From NCBI RefSeq assembly GCF_008086045.1, contig NZ_VSEY01000033.1:62001-126000 (forward strand): DNA of 64,000 nt, written 5' to 3'. This document shows positions 8,268 through 15,749 of this stretch, one piece after another. Within the stretch, counting starts at the first letter, position 1, and every line of letters starts with the position of its first letter. The notes under the pieces were generated by a model that saw nothing but the letters and a program-made list of their open reading frames with translations, was not told the DNA's origin and did no database searches. The translations under genes and the position numbers were made by a program. Origin of the DNA: Nonomuraea sp. PA05 (GTDB lineage Bacteria > Actinomycetota > Actinomycetes > Streptosporangiales > Streptosporangiaceae).

Positions 8268-8447
8268 ATGAACGAGCTGGCCAACGCCCCGCTTGAGCTG
8301 GGCATGCAGGAGCTCGAAGCCATGGAGGCCCCCGGCTGGGGGACCTTCTGGGGAGTCGTCACCGGCGTCTCTGTGGTGAGCGCCGTCGGCACGGCGGTCT
8401 CGTACGGCGTGACCGCCGTGATGAGCAGCATCAGCGTCATCACCTGA
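8268..8447 (+). CDS. Daptide-type precursor peptide 3, divergent core
   Basis: This 59-residue peptide shares the leader (NAPLELGMQELEAMEAPGW) but has a quite different core rich in Val, Gly, Ser and Thr, ending SSISVIT. Of two candidate ATGs, 8268 is chosen because AGGAGG at 8255-8260 gives a seven-base spacing, whereas ATG 8262 would be only one base away. It has no Cys. Conserved leader with a variable core and an invariant C-terminal Thr is what a substrate-tolerant RiPP pathway produces. Confidence 0.9.
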   Translation: MNELANAPLELGMQELEAMEAPGWGTFWGVVTGVSVVSAVGTAVSYGVTAVMSSISVIT

Positions 8448-8459
8448 GCGCGCTGATCA

Positions 8460-8588
8460 CTGGATGCGGCACTCGGTCTCGAGCTTGAGATGCAGGAGCC
8501 CGAGACGGACGTAGCGGCATGGCACCAGGCGGTGGCGGCGGTCATCCGCCGCCACCGCCCGCCCTCGCAGGAAATTCCCGCTCGGTGA
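8460..8588 (+). pseudogene. Decayed fourth precursor-like reading frame
   Basis: Directly after precursor 3 and in the same frame, the DNA reads ALGLELEMQEPETDVAAW and then a basic tail ending in TGA at 8586-8588. The LELEMQEPET stretch matches the LELGMQELEA leader of the three precursors. There is no start codon with a ribosome site ahead of the leader match (only an internal ATG at 8490), and the downstream part has no hydrophobic core and no final Thr. It is best read as the wreck of a fourth precursor copy whose core has been overwritten by a hairpin sequence. Confidence 0.55.
8528..8559 (+). terminator. Perfect 14-bp hairpin between precursors and the maturation/export genes
   Basis: GGCGGTGGCGGCGG at 8528-8541 pairs perfectly with CCGCCGCCACCGCC at 8546-8559 around the loop TCAT. 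There is no U-tract, as is common in high-GC actinobacteria. It lies after the precursor genes and before the protease/LanKC genes, where partial termination or RNA stabilisation would raise precursor levels over those of the enzymes. Confidence 0.7.
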
Positions 8589-8597
8589 AGGAAAGGA

Positions 8598-8774
8598 ATG
8601 AGCAACGTGTCCACGGTGTGGTTGATCATCGCGGCTGGGATCTGTGTCATCGCGTTCGCCCTGGTCATGAACAGCAGCCTGGCGGGAATCACGCAGATCG
8701 TCGTGCTGACCGTGCTCGGCGTCGCGGCGCTGGTCTTCTTCGCGCTCATGGTCATGAAGGCGACCGGGCGGTGA
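8598..8774 (+). CDS. Small two-helix membrane protein
   Basis: This 58-residue protein follows AAGGAAAGG and starts at ATG 8598. Two hydrophobic segments (about residues 7-25 and 32-53) flank a short NSSLAGITQ loop, and the end is KATGR. Its TGA overlaps the GTG start of the M50 protease as GTGA, so the two are coupled. No family is recognised. A partner of the intramembrane protease or a self-immunity peptide is plausible from position and size. Confidence 0.75.
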   Translation: MSNVSTVWLIIAAGICVIAFALVMNSSLAGITQIVVLTVLGVAALVFFALMVMKATGR

Positions 8775-10405
8775 GCGTGAAGCTCGGCAGGAGGGAACGG
8801 GAGGAGCTGGACCCGGCCATGCCCGCCCGCCCCCGGCTGGCCGACGACGTACAGGTGCACGCGCCGGAGCACGAGGGCGCCCCCTGGATCATCCAGCGCG
8901 GCCCCGGCCGCTACATCCGGGTGGGCGCGGACATGGCCCGGCTGGGCCGCGCGCTCGACGGCGACCGGGATCACGCCGAGCTGCTGGCCGACCTGGGGCC
9001 GAAGTGGACGCCGCAGGCGCTCGGCTACGCGCTGGGCGAGATGCAGCGGATGAAACTGCTGGACGACGGCAGCCAGGGCCGCAGCGCCGCCGCCCCCTGG
9101 GTGAAGTACGTGCCCCCGCTGACCCTGCAGATCACCCTGTTACGTCCGGCCAGGTTGCTGGCCTGGTGCCGGCCGCTGCTGGCCGCGCTGGCAGGCCGCT
9201 CCTGGGCGGTGGCCGCGGTGGTGATCGCGCTGGCCGGGCCGGTGAGCCTGGCGCTGAACGGCGGCGCGCTGGCCCAGGCGCTCGGATCGCCGCTGCCGCT
9301 GAGCGTCTACGCGTGGGTGGCGGCCGGCTCGTACCTGGTCATGGTGTTGCACGAGCTGAGCCACGGCGCGGTGCTCAGCCACTACGGCGGGCGGCCGAGC
9401 CGGATGGGCGTCATGCTGCTCTACCTGCTGCCCGCGTTCTTCTGCGACGTCTCCGACGGCTGGCGGCTGGGGCGCAAGGAGCGGCGGGTGCGGGTGGCGC
9501 TGGCCGGGGTGGCCACCCAGTTCGTGGTGGCGGGCGCGGCGGCCGTCGCGGCGCTGCCGACGGGTGAGGCGGCGTTGCTGGTCTTCTCCGTCGTCACCTA
9601 CGCCAGCGGGCTGCTGAACCTGCTGCCGTTCGTCAAGCTCGACGGCTACCTGGCGCTGATGAGCCACCTCGACATCTCGGACCTGCGCAAACGGGCGATG
9701 GCCGACGCCCGCCGGGTGGTCACGAGGCTGCTGTTCGGCGGCTCCTACCCGGTCGAGCTGCCCGGGCTGCGGTGGGCGGTGCCGTACGGGCTGGCCTGCC
9801 TGGTCTTTCCCGTCTACCTCGTCGGGGTGCTGGCGTTGTCCCTCTGGGGCGAGCTGCTGCGCGGCCTCGGCCTGCTCGGCACGGTGGTCATCGCGGTCGT
9901 CGTGCTGCTGCTGGCCGGCCGGCTGCTGGTCGGGTTCCTGCTGACCGTGCAGGAGGCCAGGACGTCGGGCGCGCCGGTGTGGCGGATCGGGGGCGTGATC
10001 GCGGCGCTGGCCTGCGGGCTCACCGCCGTGCTGATGACGGTGCAGGTGCCGTACGTGATCTCGGGCGGCTACCACTACCGGCAGGGGCAGCTCGAACTCG
10101 TGGTGCCGGGCGGCGACGAGGCGATCACGCGGGGGGCGCAGGTCCGGCTGCTGCGCAACGGCGTGGTCCTGCGCGAGCAGGTGGGGTCGGCCGTGGTCGC
10201 CTCCGCTACGGCGTCGAGCACGACCGCCCCGGTCTCGGCGCTGCTTCCGATCCGCGCGGAAGGCACCCTGCCGATGACCGTGTCCGCCTACCCGCTGACC
10301 GTGCGGGAGACACCGGGGGAGCGCAGCGGCGCGGCGCGGGTCGACGCCGGGTCCAGGCCACTCGGCGAGTGGCTCGTCGCGACGTACCTGCCGCTCACCT
10401 GGTGA
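8771..10405 (+). CDS. mpaP: M50-type intramembrane metalloprotease of the daptide locus (MpaP-like)
   Basis: This 544-residue membrane protein carries the zinc motif HELSH (194-198) and the distal LLPFVKLDG motif (Asp about 291) of site-2-protease/M50 enzymes. A soluble N-terminal part of about 110 residues (GPGRYIRVGADMARLGRALD and after) resembles a PqqD-like winged helix and may hold the leader peptide. Multiple membrane segments follow from about residue 145 to 440, and a beta-rich extracytoplasmic tail ends the protein. In daptide clusters this protease is assigned to leader removal near or in the membrane. The GTG start at 8771 overlaps the small membrane protein's stop. Confidence 0.85.
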   Translation: MSVKLGRREREELDPAMPARPRLADDVQVHAPEHEGAPWIIQRGPGRYIRVGADMARLGRALDGDRDHAELLADLGPKWTPQALGYALGEMQRMKLLDDGSQGRSAAAPWVKYVPPLTLQITLLRPARLLAWCRPLLAALAGRSWAVAAVVIALAGPVSLALNGGALAQALGSPLPLSVYAWVAAGSYLVMVLHELSHGAVLSHYGGRPSRMGVMLLYLLPAFFCDVSDGWRLGRKERRVRVALAGVATQFVVAGAAAVAALPTGEAALLVFSVVTYASGLLNLLPFVKLDGYLALMSHLDISDLRKRAMADARRVVTRLLFGGSYPVELPGLRWAVPYGLACLVFPVYLVGVLALSLWGELLRGLGLLGTVVIAVVVLLLAGRLLVGFLLTVQEARTSGAPVWRIGGVIAALACGLTAVLMTVQVPYVISGGYHYRQGQLELVVPGGDEAITRGAQVRLLRNGVVLREQVGSAVVASATASSTTAPVSALLPIRAEGTLPMTVSAYPLTVRETPGERSGAARVDAGSRPLGEWLVATYLPLTW

Positions 10406-10423
10406 CGGGGAGAAGGAAGAGCG

Positions 10424-12985
10424 ATGGAGTTCATCGAGTATCTGCGGCACTGCCCGCCAGGAGAGCCCTTCTACGACGTCGTCGAGCCGACGGCGGACGC
10501 CGAGTTCTCCCACGACGCGGCCACACCGATGCCCGCCGACTGGAGACGCGACGACAACGCCGACTGGATCATCTTCAACGCGCCCGTCGAGCGCGTGCAA
10601 CGGCAGGGCTGGAAGATCCACGTCTCGGCGACCACGGAGAACGCGGCGCGCGTCCTGGCCGCGGTCTGGGACTACTGCGTCGCGCACCGCGTGAGCTTCA
10701 AGTACCTCCGCTCGGAGACGGTGCTGCGGCGGCGCAACGGCAAGTACGCCGACCGCGGCAGCGCGGGCAAGTTCGCCACCCTGTACCCGGGTGACGACGA
10801 GCAACTGGAGAAGATCCTCAACGAGCTCGGCGACCTGCTGGACGGGGAGCGGGGCCCGCACATCCTGAGCGACCTGCGCTGGCGCTCCGGGCCGCTGTAC
10901 GTCCGCTACGGCGCCTTCGTCGAGCGCACGATCCAGAACCAGTACGGCGAGACCGTCTACTGCGTCGAGGACCCTGAGGGCAATCTGGTGCCCGACGTCC
11001 GTGGCCCGTCCTTCCGCCCGCCCCCGTGGGCCGAGCTGCCCGACTGCCTGACCGAGGCGCTGGCCGCGCGCAACAGGGGCACGCTGCGCGACTTCCCCTT
11101 CCGCGCGACCAAGGCCTTCCACTTCTCCAACGGCGGCGGCGTCTACTACGCCACCGACACCCGTTCCGGCGAGGCGGTGGTGCTGAAGGAGGCCAGGCCG
11201 CTGGCCGGGCTCGACCAGGAGGGACGCGACGCCGTCGCCCGCCTGGAGCGCGAGCACTGGGCCATGGAGCGGCTCGCCGGCCTGCCCTGGATTCCGCGCG
11301 TGATCGACTACCGGATCGGCCACGAGCACTACTTCCTGGCCCGCGAGCACGTCGAGGGCGAGCCGCTGGGCAGGGAGATCACCCGCCGCAACCCGCTGCT
11401 GCGGCCCGACCGCTCCGCCGCGGACTTCGCCGCCTACACGGAGTGGGCGCTGAACATCCTGCGGCAGGCCGAGGAGGCCGTGACCGCGATGCACGAGCGG
11501 GGCGTCGTCTTCGGCGACCTGCACCCGGCCAACATCCTGGTCCGCGCCGACGACAGCATCGCCTTCATCGACCTGGAGGGCGCCACCGAGGCCGACAAGA
11601 ACCTGGTCCAGGTCATGGCCGCGCCCGGCTTCGTGGCGCCGCCCAGCTACACCGGCGCCGAGGTGGACCGCTTCGGGCTGGGCTGCATCCGGCTGGCCAT
11701 GTTCTGCCCGATGACGGCCCTGCTGCCCTGGGGCGCCGACAAGGCGGAGCAACTGCTGGACCTCGTCACCACGTACTTCCCCGTTCCGGCGGACTTCGCC
11801 GAGCGGGTACGCCGCGATCTCGGCCCCGCCCCGCACTGGAACGACCTGGTCGCCCAGCCCGCCGACCGGCCGCCGCTGGACTGGCCGGAGCCCGGCCCCG
11901 CGGCCTGGCCCGGGCTGCGGGCCGCGATCGCGGACGGCATCGCGGTCACCGCCACGCCGGAGCGTGCGGACCGGCTCTTTCCCGGCGACGTCGCGCAGTT
12001 CCACCTGCCGGGCGGCGGGGCCGCCTTCGCCCACGGCGCGGCCGGTGTGCTCTGGACGCTCGCCGAGGCCGGCGTGGACGTACCGGAGGAGCAGGTCGAC
12101 TGGCTGGTGCGCCGCTCGCGCGAGGGGAGCGTGACCCGGCCCGGCTTCTACGACGGGCTGAGCGGCGTCGCCTACGCCCTGGACCGGCTCGGCCGCACCG
12201 CGGAGGCGCTGGAGACACTCGAACGCGCGGCCGCGATCCCGCTGGACCGGGTGCCGGGCATCGGGCTGTACTCGGGGCTGGCCGGGACCGGCCTGACCCT
12301 GCGGCACTTCGGGCGGGACTGCGGCGCGGTCACCGAGCTGCTCATCGAGCGCCTGCCGCTCAAGTCGGAAGGGCCGCCGCCAGGGCTGATGCACGGAGCC
12401 AGCGGCGCCGCGCTGTTGCTGCTGCGGCTCTACGCCGACAGCAGGGAACCCGCGCTGCTCCGGCACGCCGAGGCGGCGCTGCGCCGCGACCTGGCGGTGA
12501 TGGGCGCGGGCACGGGCGTCCCCGCGCCGATCGGCGCACCGTGGCGCGAGCCGGTCCTGGAGCTGGGCGGCGCGGGCGTGGCCATGGTGCTGCGGCTGCT
12601 GATCGAGCACTATCCCGACCCGGAGCTGCTGGAGGTGCTCGATGACCTCCGCCGCGCGCTCGGCGACCACGTCGTCACCGGCGCCGGGCTGTTCGCGGGC
12701 CGGGCCGGGGTCATGCTGGCGCTGGCCCGGCTGGGCGAGCGGCCGGACTCGCCCAGGCTCGCCCGCCACCTGAAGCACCTGGCCTGGCACGGCGTGCCGC
12801 GTGACGGTCACCTCGCCTTCATCGGGGAGCAGGCGCTGCGGCTGTCGGCCGACCTGGCCACCGGCTCGGCCGGCGTGCTCCTCGCCCTGCACACCGCCCT
12901 GGGCGGCGGCACCGGTCTCCCGTTCCTGGAACCCGCGGCCACCCGCCACGACACCTGCACAACGACACAACAGGAGATCAGATGA
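10424..12985 (+). CDS. lanKC: Class III lanthipeptide synthetase (LanKC)
   Basis: This 853-residue protein has the three LanKC parts in order. Residues about 1-230 are the phospho-Ser/Thr lyase region (KYLRSETVLRRRNGKYADR). Residues about 235-520 are the protein-kinase-like domain with the catalytic-loop equivalent FGDLHPANIL (Asp about 365) and IAFIDLEGA in place of DFG. Residues about 530-853 are a LanC-like cyclase repeat region (GFYDGLSGVAYAL, GIGLYSGLAGTGL) without the Cys zinc ligands of true LanC. It would phosphorylate and eliminate Ser/Thr to give Dha/Dhb. Because all precursors here lack Cys, dehydration without ring closure is the likely outcome. The length is normal for the family. 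It starts 18 bases after the protease and its stop overlaps the ABC gene (ATGA). Confidence 0.92.
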   Translation: MEFIEYLRHCPPGEPFYDVVEPTADAEFSHDAATPMPADWRRDDNADWIIFNAPVERVQRQGWKIHVSATTENAARVLAAVWDYCVAHRVSFKYLRSETVLRRRNGKYADRGSAGKFATLYPGDDEQLEKILNELGDLLDGERGPHILSDLRWRSGPLYVRYGAFVERTIQNQYGETVYCVEDPEGNLVPDVRGPSFRPPPWAELPDCLTEALAARNRGTLRDFPFRATKAFHFSNGGGVYYATDTRSGEAVVLKEARPLAGLDQEGRDAVARLEREHWAMERLAGLPWIPRVIDYRIGHEHYFLAREHVEGEPLGREITRRNPLLRPDRSAADFAAYTEWALNILRQAEEAVTAMHERGVVFGDLHPANILVRADDSIAFIDLEGATEADKNLVQVMAAPGFVAPPSYTGAEVDRFGLGCIRLAMFCPMTALLPWGADKAEQLLDLVTTYFPVPADFAERVRRDLGPAPHWNDLVAQPADRPPLDWPEPGPAAWPGLRAAIADGIAVTATPERADRLFPGDVAQFHLPGGGAAFAHGAAGVLWTLAEAGVDVPEEQVDWLVRRSREGSVTRPGFYDGLSGVAYALDRLGRTAEALETLERAAAIPLDRVPGIGLYSGLAGTGLTLRHFGRDCGAVTELLIERLPLKSEGPPPGLMHGASGAALLLLRLYADSREPALLRHAEAALRRDLAVMGAGTGVPAPIGAPWREPVLELGGAGVAMVLRLLIEHYPDPELLEVLDDLRRALGDHVVTGAGLFAGRAGVMLALARLGERPDSPRLARHLKHLAWHGVPRDGHLAFIGEQALRLSADLATGSAGVLLALHTALGGGTGLPFLEPAATRHDTCTTTQQEIR

Positions 12986-13899
12986 AACCGATGCTGAGGG
13001 CAGAGGGCCTCACCAAACGGTATGGACCCGTGCTCGCGGTCAGCAACGCCAGCTTCGCCGTTCGCTCCGGCGCGATCACCGGCTTCCTGGGGCCCAACGG
13101 CGCGGGCAAGTCGACGACGATGCGGCTCTTCCTCGGCCTGGACCGCCCGAGCAGCGGCTCGGCCCACATCGACGGCAAGCCGATCCACGAGTGGCCGGTG
13201 CCCGCCCGCAAGATCGGCGCGGTGCTCGACACGCAGTGCGCGCACCCCAGCCGCCGGGCCATCGACAGCGTGCGCTGGGCGGCCAGGCTCGCCGGGGTGA
13301 AGGACAACCAGGCCGAGGTGCTGCTGGAGCGGGTGGGCCTGTCGGCGGTGGCCGGCAAGCGGGCCGGGCGCTTCTCGCTGGGCATGCGGCAGCGGCTGGC
13401 GCTGGCCATCGCCCTGGTGGGCAACCCCGAGGTGGTCATGCTGGACGAGCCGATGAACGGCCTCGACCCCGAGGGCATCGCCTGGATGAAGGGGCTGCTG
13501 CGGCAGTTCAGGGACCAGGGCAGAACGGTGTTCGTCTCCAGCCACCTGCTGGCCGAGATGGAGGACCTGGTCGACGACCTGGTCGTCATCGCGCAGAGCA
13601 AGATCGTCGGCGCTGGTGCGGCGCAGGCGTTCATCCAGCGCTACCAGACGCAGACCGTCAGCGTGCAGTGCGACAACCCGCAGGCGCTCGGCGCCGCCAT
13701 CACCAGCGCGGGCGGCCGGCTCGTCAGCCTCGCCGACGCGCAGCGTCTGCAGGTCACCGGCCTGGAGCCGGACGCGGTGGGCCGGCTCGCCAAGAGCACC
13801 GGCGTCGCGATCTACGAGCTGCGCGAGGAACGGAGCCTGCAGAAGGCGTTCAGCACGGCCACGGCCGAGAAGGCCGAGATCAAGGGAGAGGTGGGCTGA
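12982..13899 (+). CDS. ABC transporter ATPase, peptide export or immunity
   Basis: This 305-residue ABC ATPase has Walker A GPNGAGKST (37-45), a signature reading FSLGMRQR, and Walker B VVMLDEPMNGLD followed by the H-loop SSHLL. Residues beyond about 215 form the extra C-terminal domain common in bacitracin/lantibiotic-type (BcrA-like) transporters. It is translationally coupled to LanKC and followed by its permease after three bases, so it probably exports the mature peptide or protects the producer. Confidence 0.88.
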   Translation: MKPMLRAEGLTKRYGPVLAVSNASFAVRSGAITGFLGPNGAGKSTTMRLFLGLDRPSSGSAHIDGKPIHEWPVPARKIGAVLDTQCAHPSRRAIDSVRWAARLAGVKDNQAEVLLERVGLSAVAGKRAGRFSLGMRQRLALAIALVGNPEVVMLDEPMNGLDPEGIAWMKGLLRQFRDQGRTVFVSSHLLAEMEDLVDDLVVIAQSKIVGAGAAQAFIQRYQTQTVSVQCDNPQALGAAITSAGGRLVSLADAQRLQVTGLEPDAVGRLAKSTGVAIYELREERSLQKAFSTATAEKAEIKGEVG

Positions 13900-13902
13900 A
13901 CC

Positions 13903-14634
13903 ATGGGTTTCGCTGATCTGTTGTCCGCTGAGATCATCAAGTTCCGTACCCTGCGCAGCTACCTGATCACCGCGGTCGCGGCCATCGTGGTGGCCGGCAT
14001 CGGGGGCGCCATCGTGGGCGGCTCGGTCGACGCGCAGGGCAACGTGCCCGGGCTCGGCACCTCGGTCCAGGTCATCACGCTGCCGATGGAGGTGGTGATC
14101 TACGCGATGCTGGTGCTGGGCGTGCTGATCGCGACCGGCGACATGCGCAGCGGCACCTTCCGCATCACCTCGGTCATGGCGCCCTGGCGCAACCGGGTCG
14201 TGGCCGCCAAGTTCACGGCGGCGGCCGCCGTCGCGCTGGTCGTCACGATCATCGCGCTGGCCGCGGCCTGGGTGGGCGGGCTGATCACCGCGGGTGGCCG
14301 GTTCGACCCGATGGCCGGTGACGGCCTCATGCTCATCCTCACCCACCTGGTGGCCGTGCCGCTGGCGACCGTGCTCGGCGCGGCGGTCGGCATGCTGCTC
14401 AGGAACACCGCCGGAGCCATCTCCGCGCTGCTGATCTGGGCGCTGGCCGCCGAGGCGGTGCTGGTCTACACGATCCCGGCGGAGGTGGTGGCGTTCCTGC
14501 CGTTCAAGACGGTCGGCGCCGCCGCGGCCAACCTCAGCCTGGGCGCGCTGCCCGGGCTCGGCATGTTCACCCTGTACGTGGCGATCGCGGCGGGCCTGGC
14601 GCTGTACCTCCACGAGCGCCGTGACCTCGGCTGA
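13903..14634 (+). CDS. ABC-2 type transporter permease
   Basis: This 243-residue membrane protein has about six hydrophobic segments (for example SYLITAVAAIVVAGIGGAIV and VVIYAMLVLGVLIATGD) and the GDMRSGTFRI loop seen in BcrB/NatB-like permeases. It pairs with the ATPase just upstream. It is the last gene of the operon that starts at 2172, and a strong hairpin follows eight bases after its stop. Confidence 0.85.
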   Translation: MGFADLLSAEIIKFRTLRSYLITAVAAIVVAGIGGAIVGGSVDAQGNVPGLGTSVQVITLPMEVVIYAMLVLGVLIATGDMRSGTFRITSVMAPWRNRVVAAKFTAAAAVALVVTIIALAAAWVGGLITAGGRFDPMAGDGLMLILTHLVAVPLATVLGAAVGMLLRNTAGAISALLIWALAAEAVLVYTIPAEVVAFLPFKTVGAAAANLSLGALPGLGMFTLYVAIAAGLALYLHERRDLG

Positions 14635-14641
14635 TCGTGAC

Positions 14642-14677
14642 GGGGCCGCGCGACCTCACCCGAGGTCGCGCGGCCCC
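14642..14677 (+). terminator. Strong 16-bp hairpin terminator of the daptide-LanKC operon
   Basis: The segment 14642-14657 is perfectly complementary to 14662-14677 around an ACCC loop, with almost all G-C pairs. It lies eight bases after the permease stop. It lacks a T run, as is common in actinobacteria. Confidence 0.9.
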
Positions 14678-14693
14678 TGGCCGTTCCCCGGTG

Positions 14694-14722
14694 TTGACAC
14701 CATGTTGACCTTGGTGTTTATA
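14694..14722 (+). promoter_or_regulatory. Candidate sigma-70-type promoter for the second ABC ATPase
   Basis: TTGACA at 14694-14699 is followed after 17 bases by TTTATA at 14717-14722, inside an unusually A/T-rich stretch directly after the terminator. This would give the ABC ATPase at 14837 its own transcript with a leader of about 105 bases. Confidence 0.6.
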
Positions 14723-14836
14723 TGTGCCCAAAACCAACTTTGTCTTGGTAATCGCACTGTTACGGGGAATTGCGGCGCTTGACCGGCGTCTTGACGTCCC
14801 GGCCTCCGTCGCAGAGGAAGCGGGGTTCCGTCGCGC

Positions 14837-15742
14837 ATGAGGGCGATTCTGCAGGCGGAGAACCTCACGAAACGATTCGGCTCGATCGAGGCCGTGAAGA
14901 ATGTCAGCTTCTCGGTGCGGGCCGGCGCCGTCACCGGTTTTCTCGGGCCCGGCGGCGCGGGCAAAACAACGACGCTCCGCCTTTTCCTCGAACTCGTCCG
15001 CCCCACCTCCGGCGCCGCGCTCATCGACGGCAAACCCCTGCACGAATGGCCCGTCCCCGCCCGCAAGGCCGGCGCGGTGCTGCACGGCGAGTGCGCCCAC
15101 CCCTCCAGATCGGCCGCCGACAGCGTCCGCTGGGCCGCCCGGCTGGCCGGCACGACAGCCGACGCAGAGGAACTGCTCGCCAAGGTCGGCCTCGCCGACG
15201 TGGCCGGCCGCCGCTCCGGCTCACTGTCCCCCGGCATGCTGCGACGCCTCGCGCTGGCCATCGCCCTGGCGGGCGATCCGGAGATCGTCATTCTGGACGA
15301 GCCCATGAACGGCCTCGACCCCGAGGGCATCACCTGGATCAAGGACGTCCTGCGCGACCTGCGCAGACAGGGCCGCACCGTCTTCATCGCCAGCCATCTG
15401 CTGGCCGAGCTGGAGGACCTGGTGGACGACCTGGTCGTGATCGCGCAGGGCGAGATCGTGGGCAGCGGCTCCGCCGCGGCCTTCGTCGACCGGTACCAGC
15501 CCCACACCCTCAGCGTCCTGTCCGACCAGCCGCAGGAGCTCGCCACCGCCGTGAACGGCGCCGGCGGTCAGGTTCTGGAGATCAACGGGCAGCGGCTCCT
15601 GATCAGCGGCCTGGTCTCGGCCCAGCTCGACAGGGTCGCCCGCGACGCCGGCATCGCGCTGTTCGCCCTCACCGAGGAGGGCGGCCCGCACATGGTCTCG
15701 ACCACCGCCACGAACCTCCCGGCCGACACCGAGCAGGACTGA
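14837..15742 (+). CDS. Second ABC transporter ATPase, paralogue without a permease
   Basis: This 301-residue ATPase is a close paralogue of the one at 12982, sharing DGKPLHEWPVPARKAGAV-type stretches. Walker A is GPGGAGKTT, the signature reads SLSPGM, Walker B is IVILDEPMNGLD and the H-loop is ASHLL. No permease gene follows; the next gene is the convergent SARP regulator. It has its own promoter-like sequence. It may share the permease at 13903 as an alternative ATPase, or be a duplicate whose partner was lost. Confidence 0.85.
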   Translation: MRAILQAENLTKRFGSIEAVKNVSFSVRAGAVTGFLGPGGAGKTTTLRLFLELVRPTSGAALIDGKPLHEWPVPARKAGAVLHGECAHPSRSAADSVRWAARLAGTTADAEELLAKVGLADVAGRRSGSLSPGMLRRLALAIALAGDPEIVILDEPMNGLDPEGITWIKDVLRDLRRQGRTVFIASHLLAELEDLVDDLVVIAQGEIVGSGSAAAFVDRYQPHTLSVLSDQPQELATAVNGAGGQVLEINGQRLLISGLVSAQLDRVARDAGIALFALTEEGGPHMVSTTATNLPADTEQD

Positions 15743-15749
15743 CCCCGGA

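Noticed and set aside
9140..12970. A minus-strand open frame of more than 1200 codons opposite the protease and LanKC genes
   Set aside because: Its predicted protein is a His/Arg/Gly/Gln-rich string without domains, and the plus strand carries well-conserved catalytic motifs. Long antisense frames are expected in GC-rich DNA.
10424..12985. Lanthionine ring formation by the LanKC enzyme on the local precursors
   Set aside because: None of the three precursors contains Cys, so no thioether can form from them. Dehydration alone is the supportable prediction.
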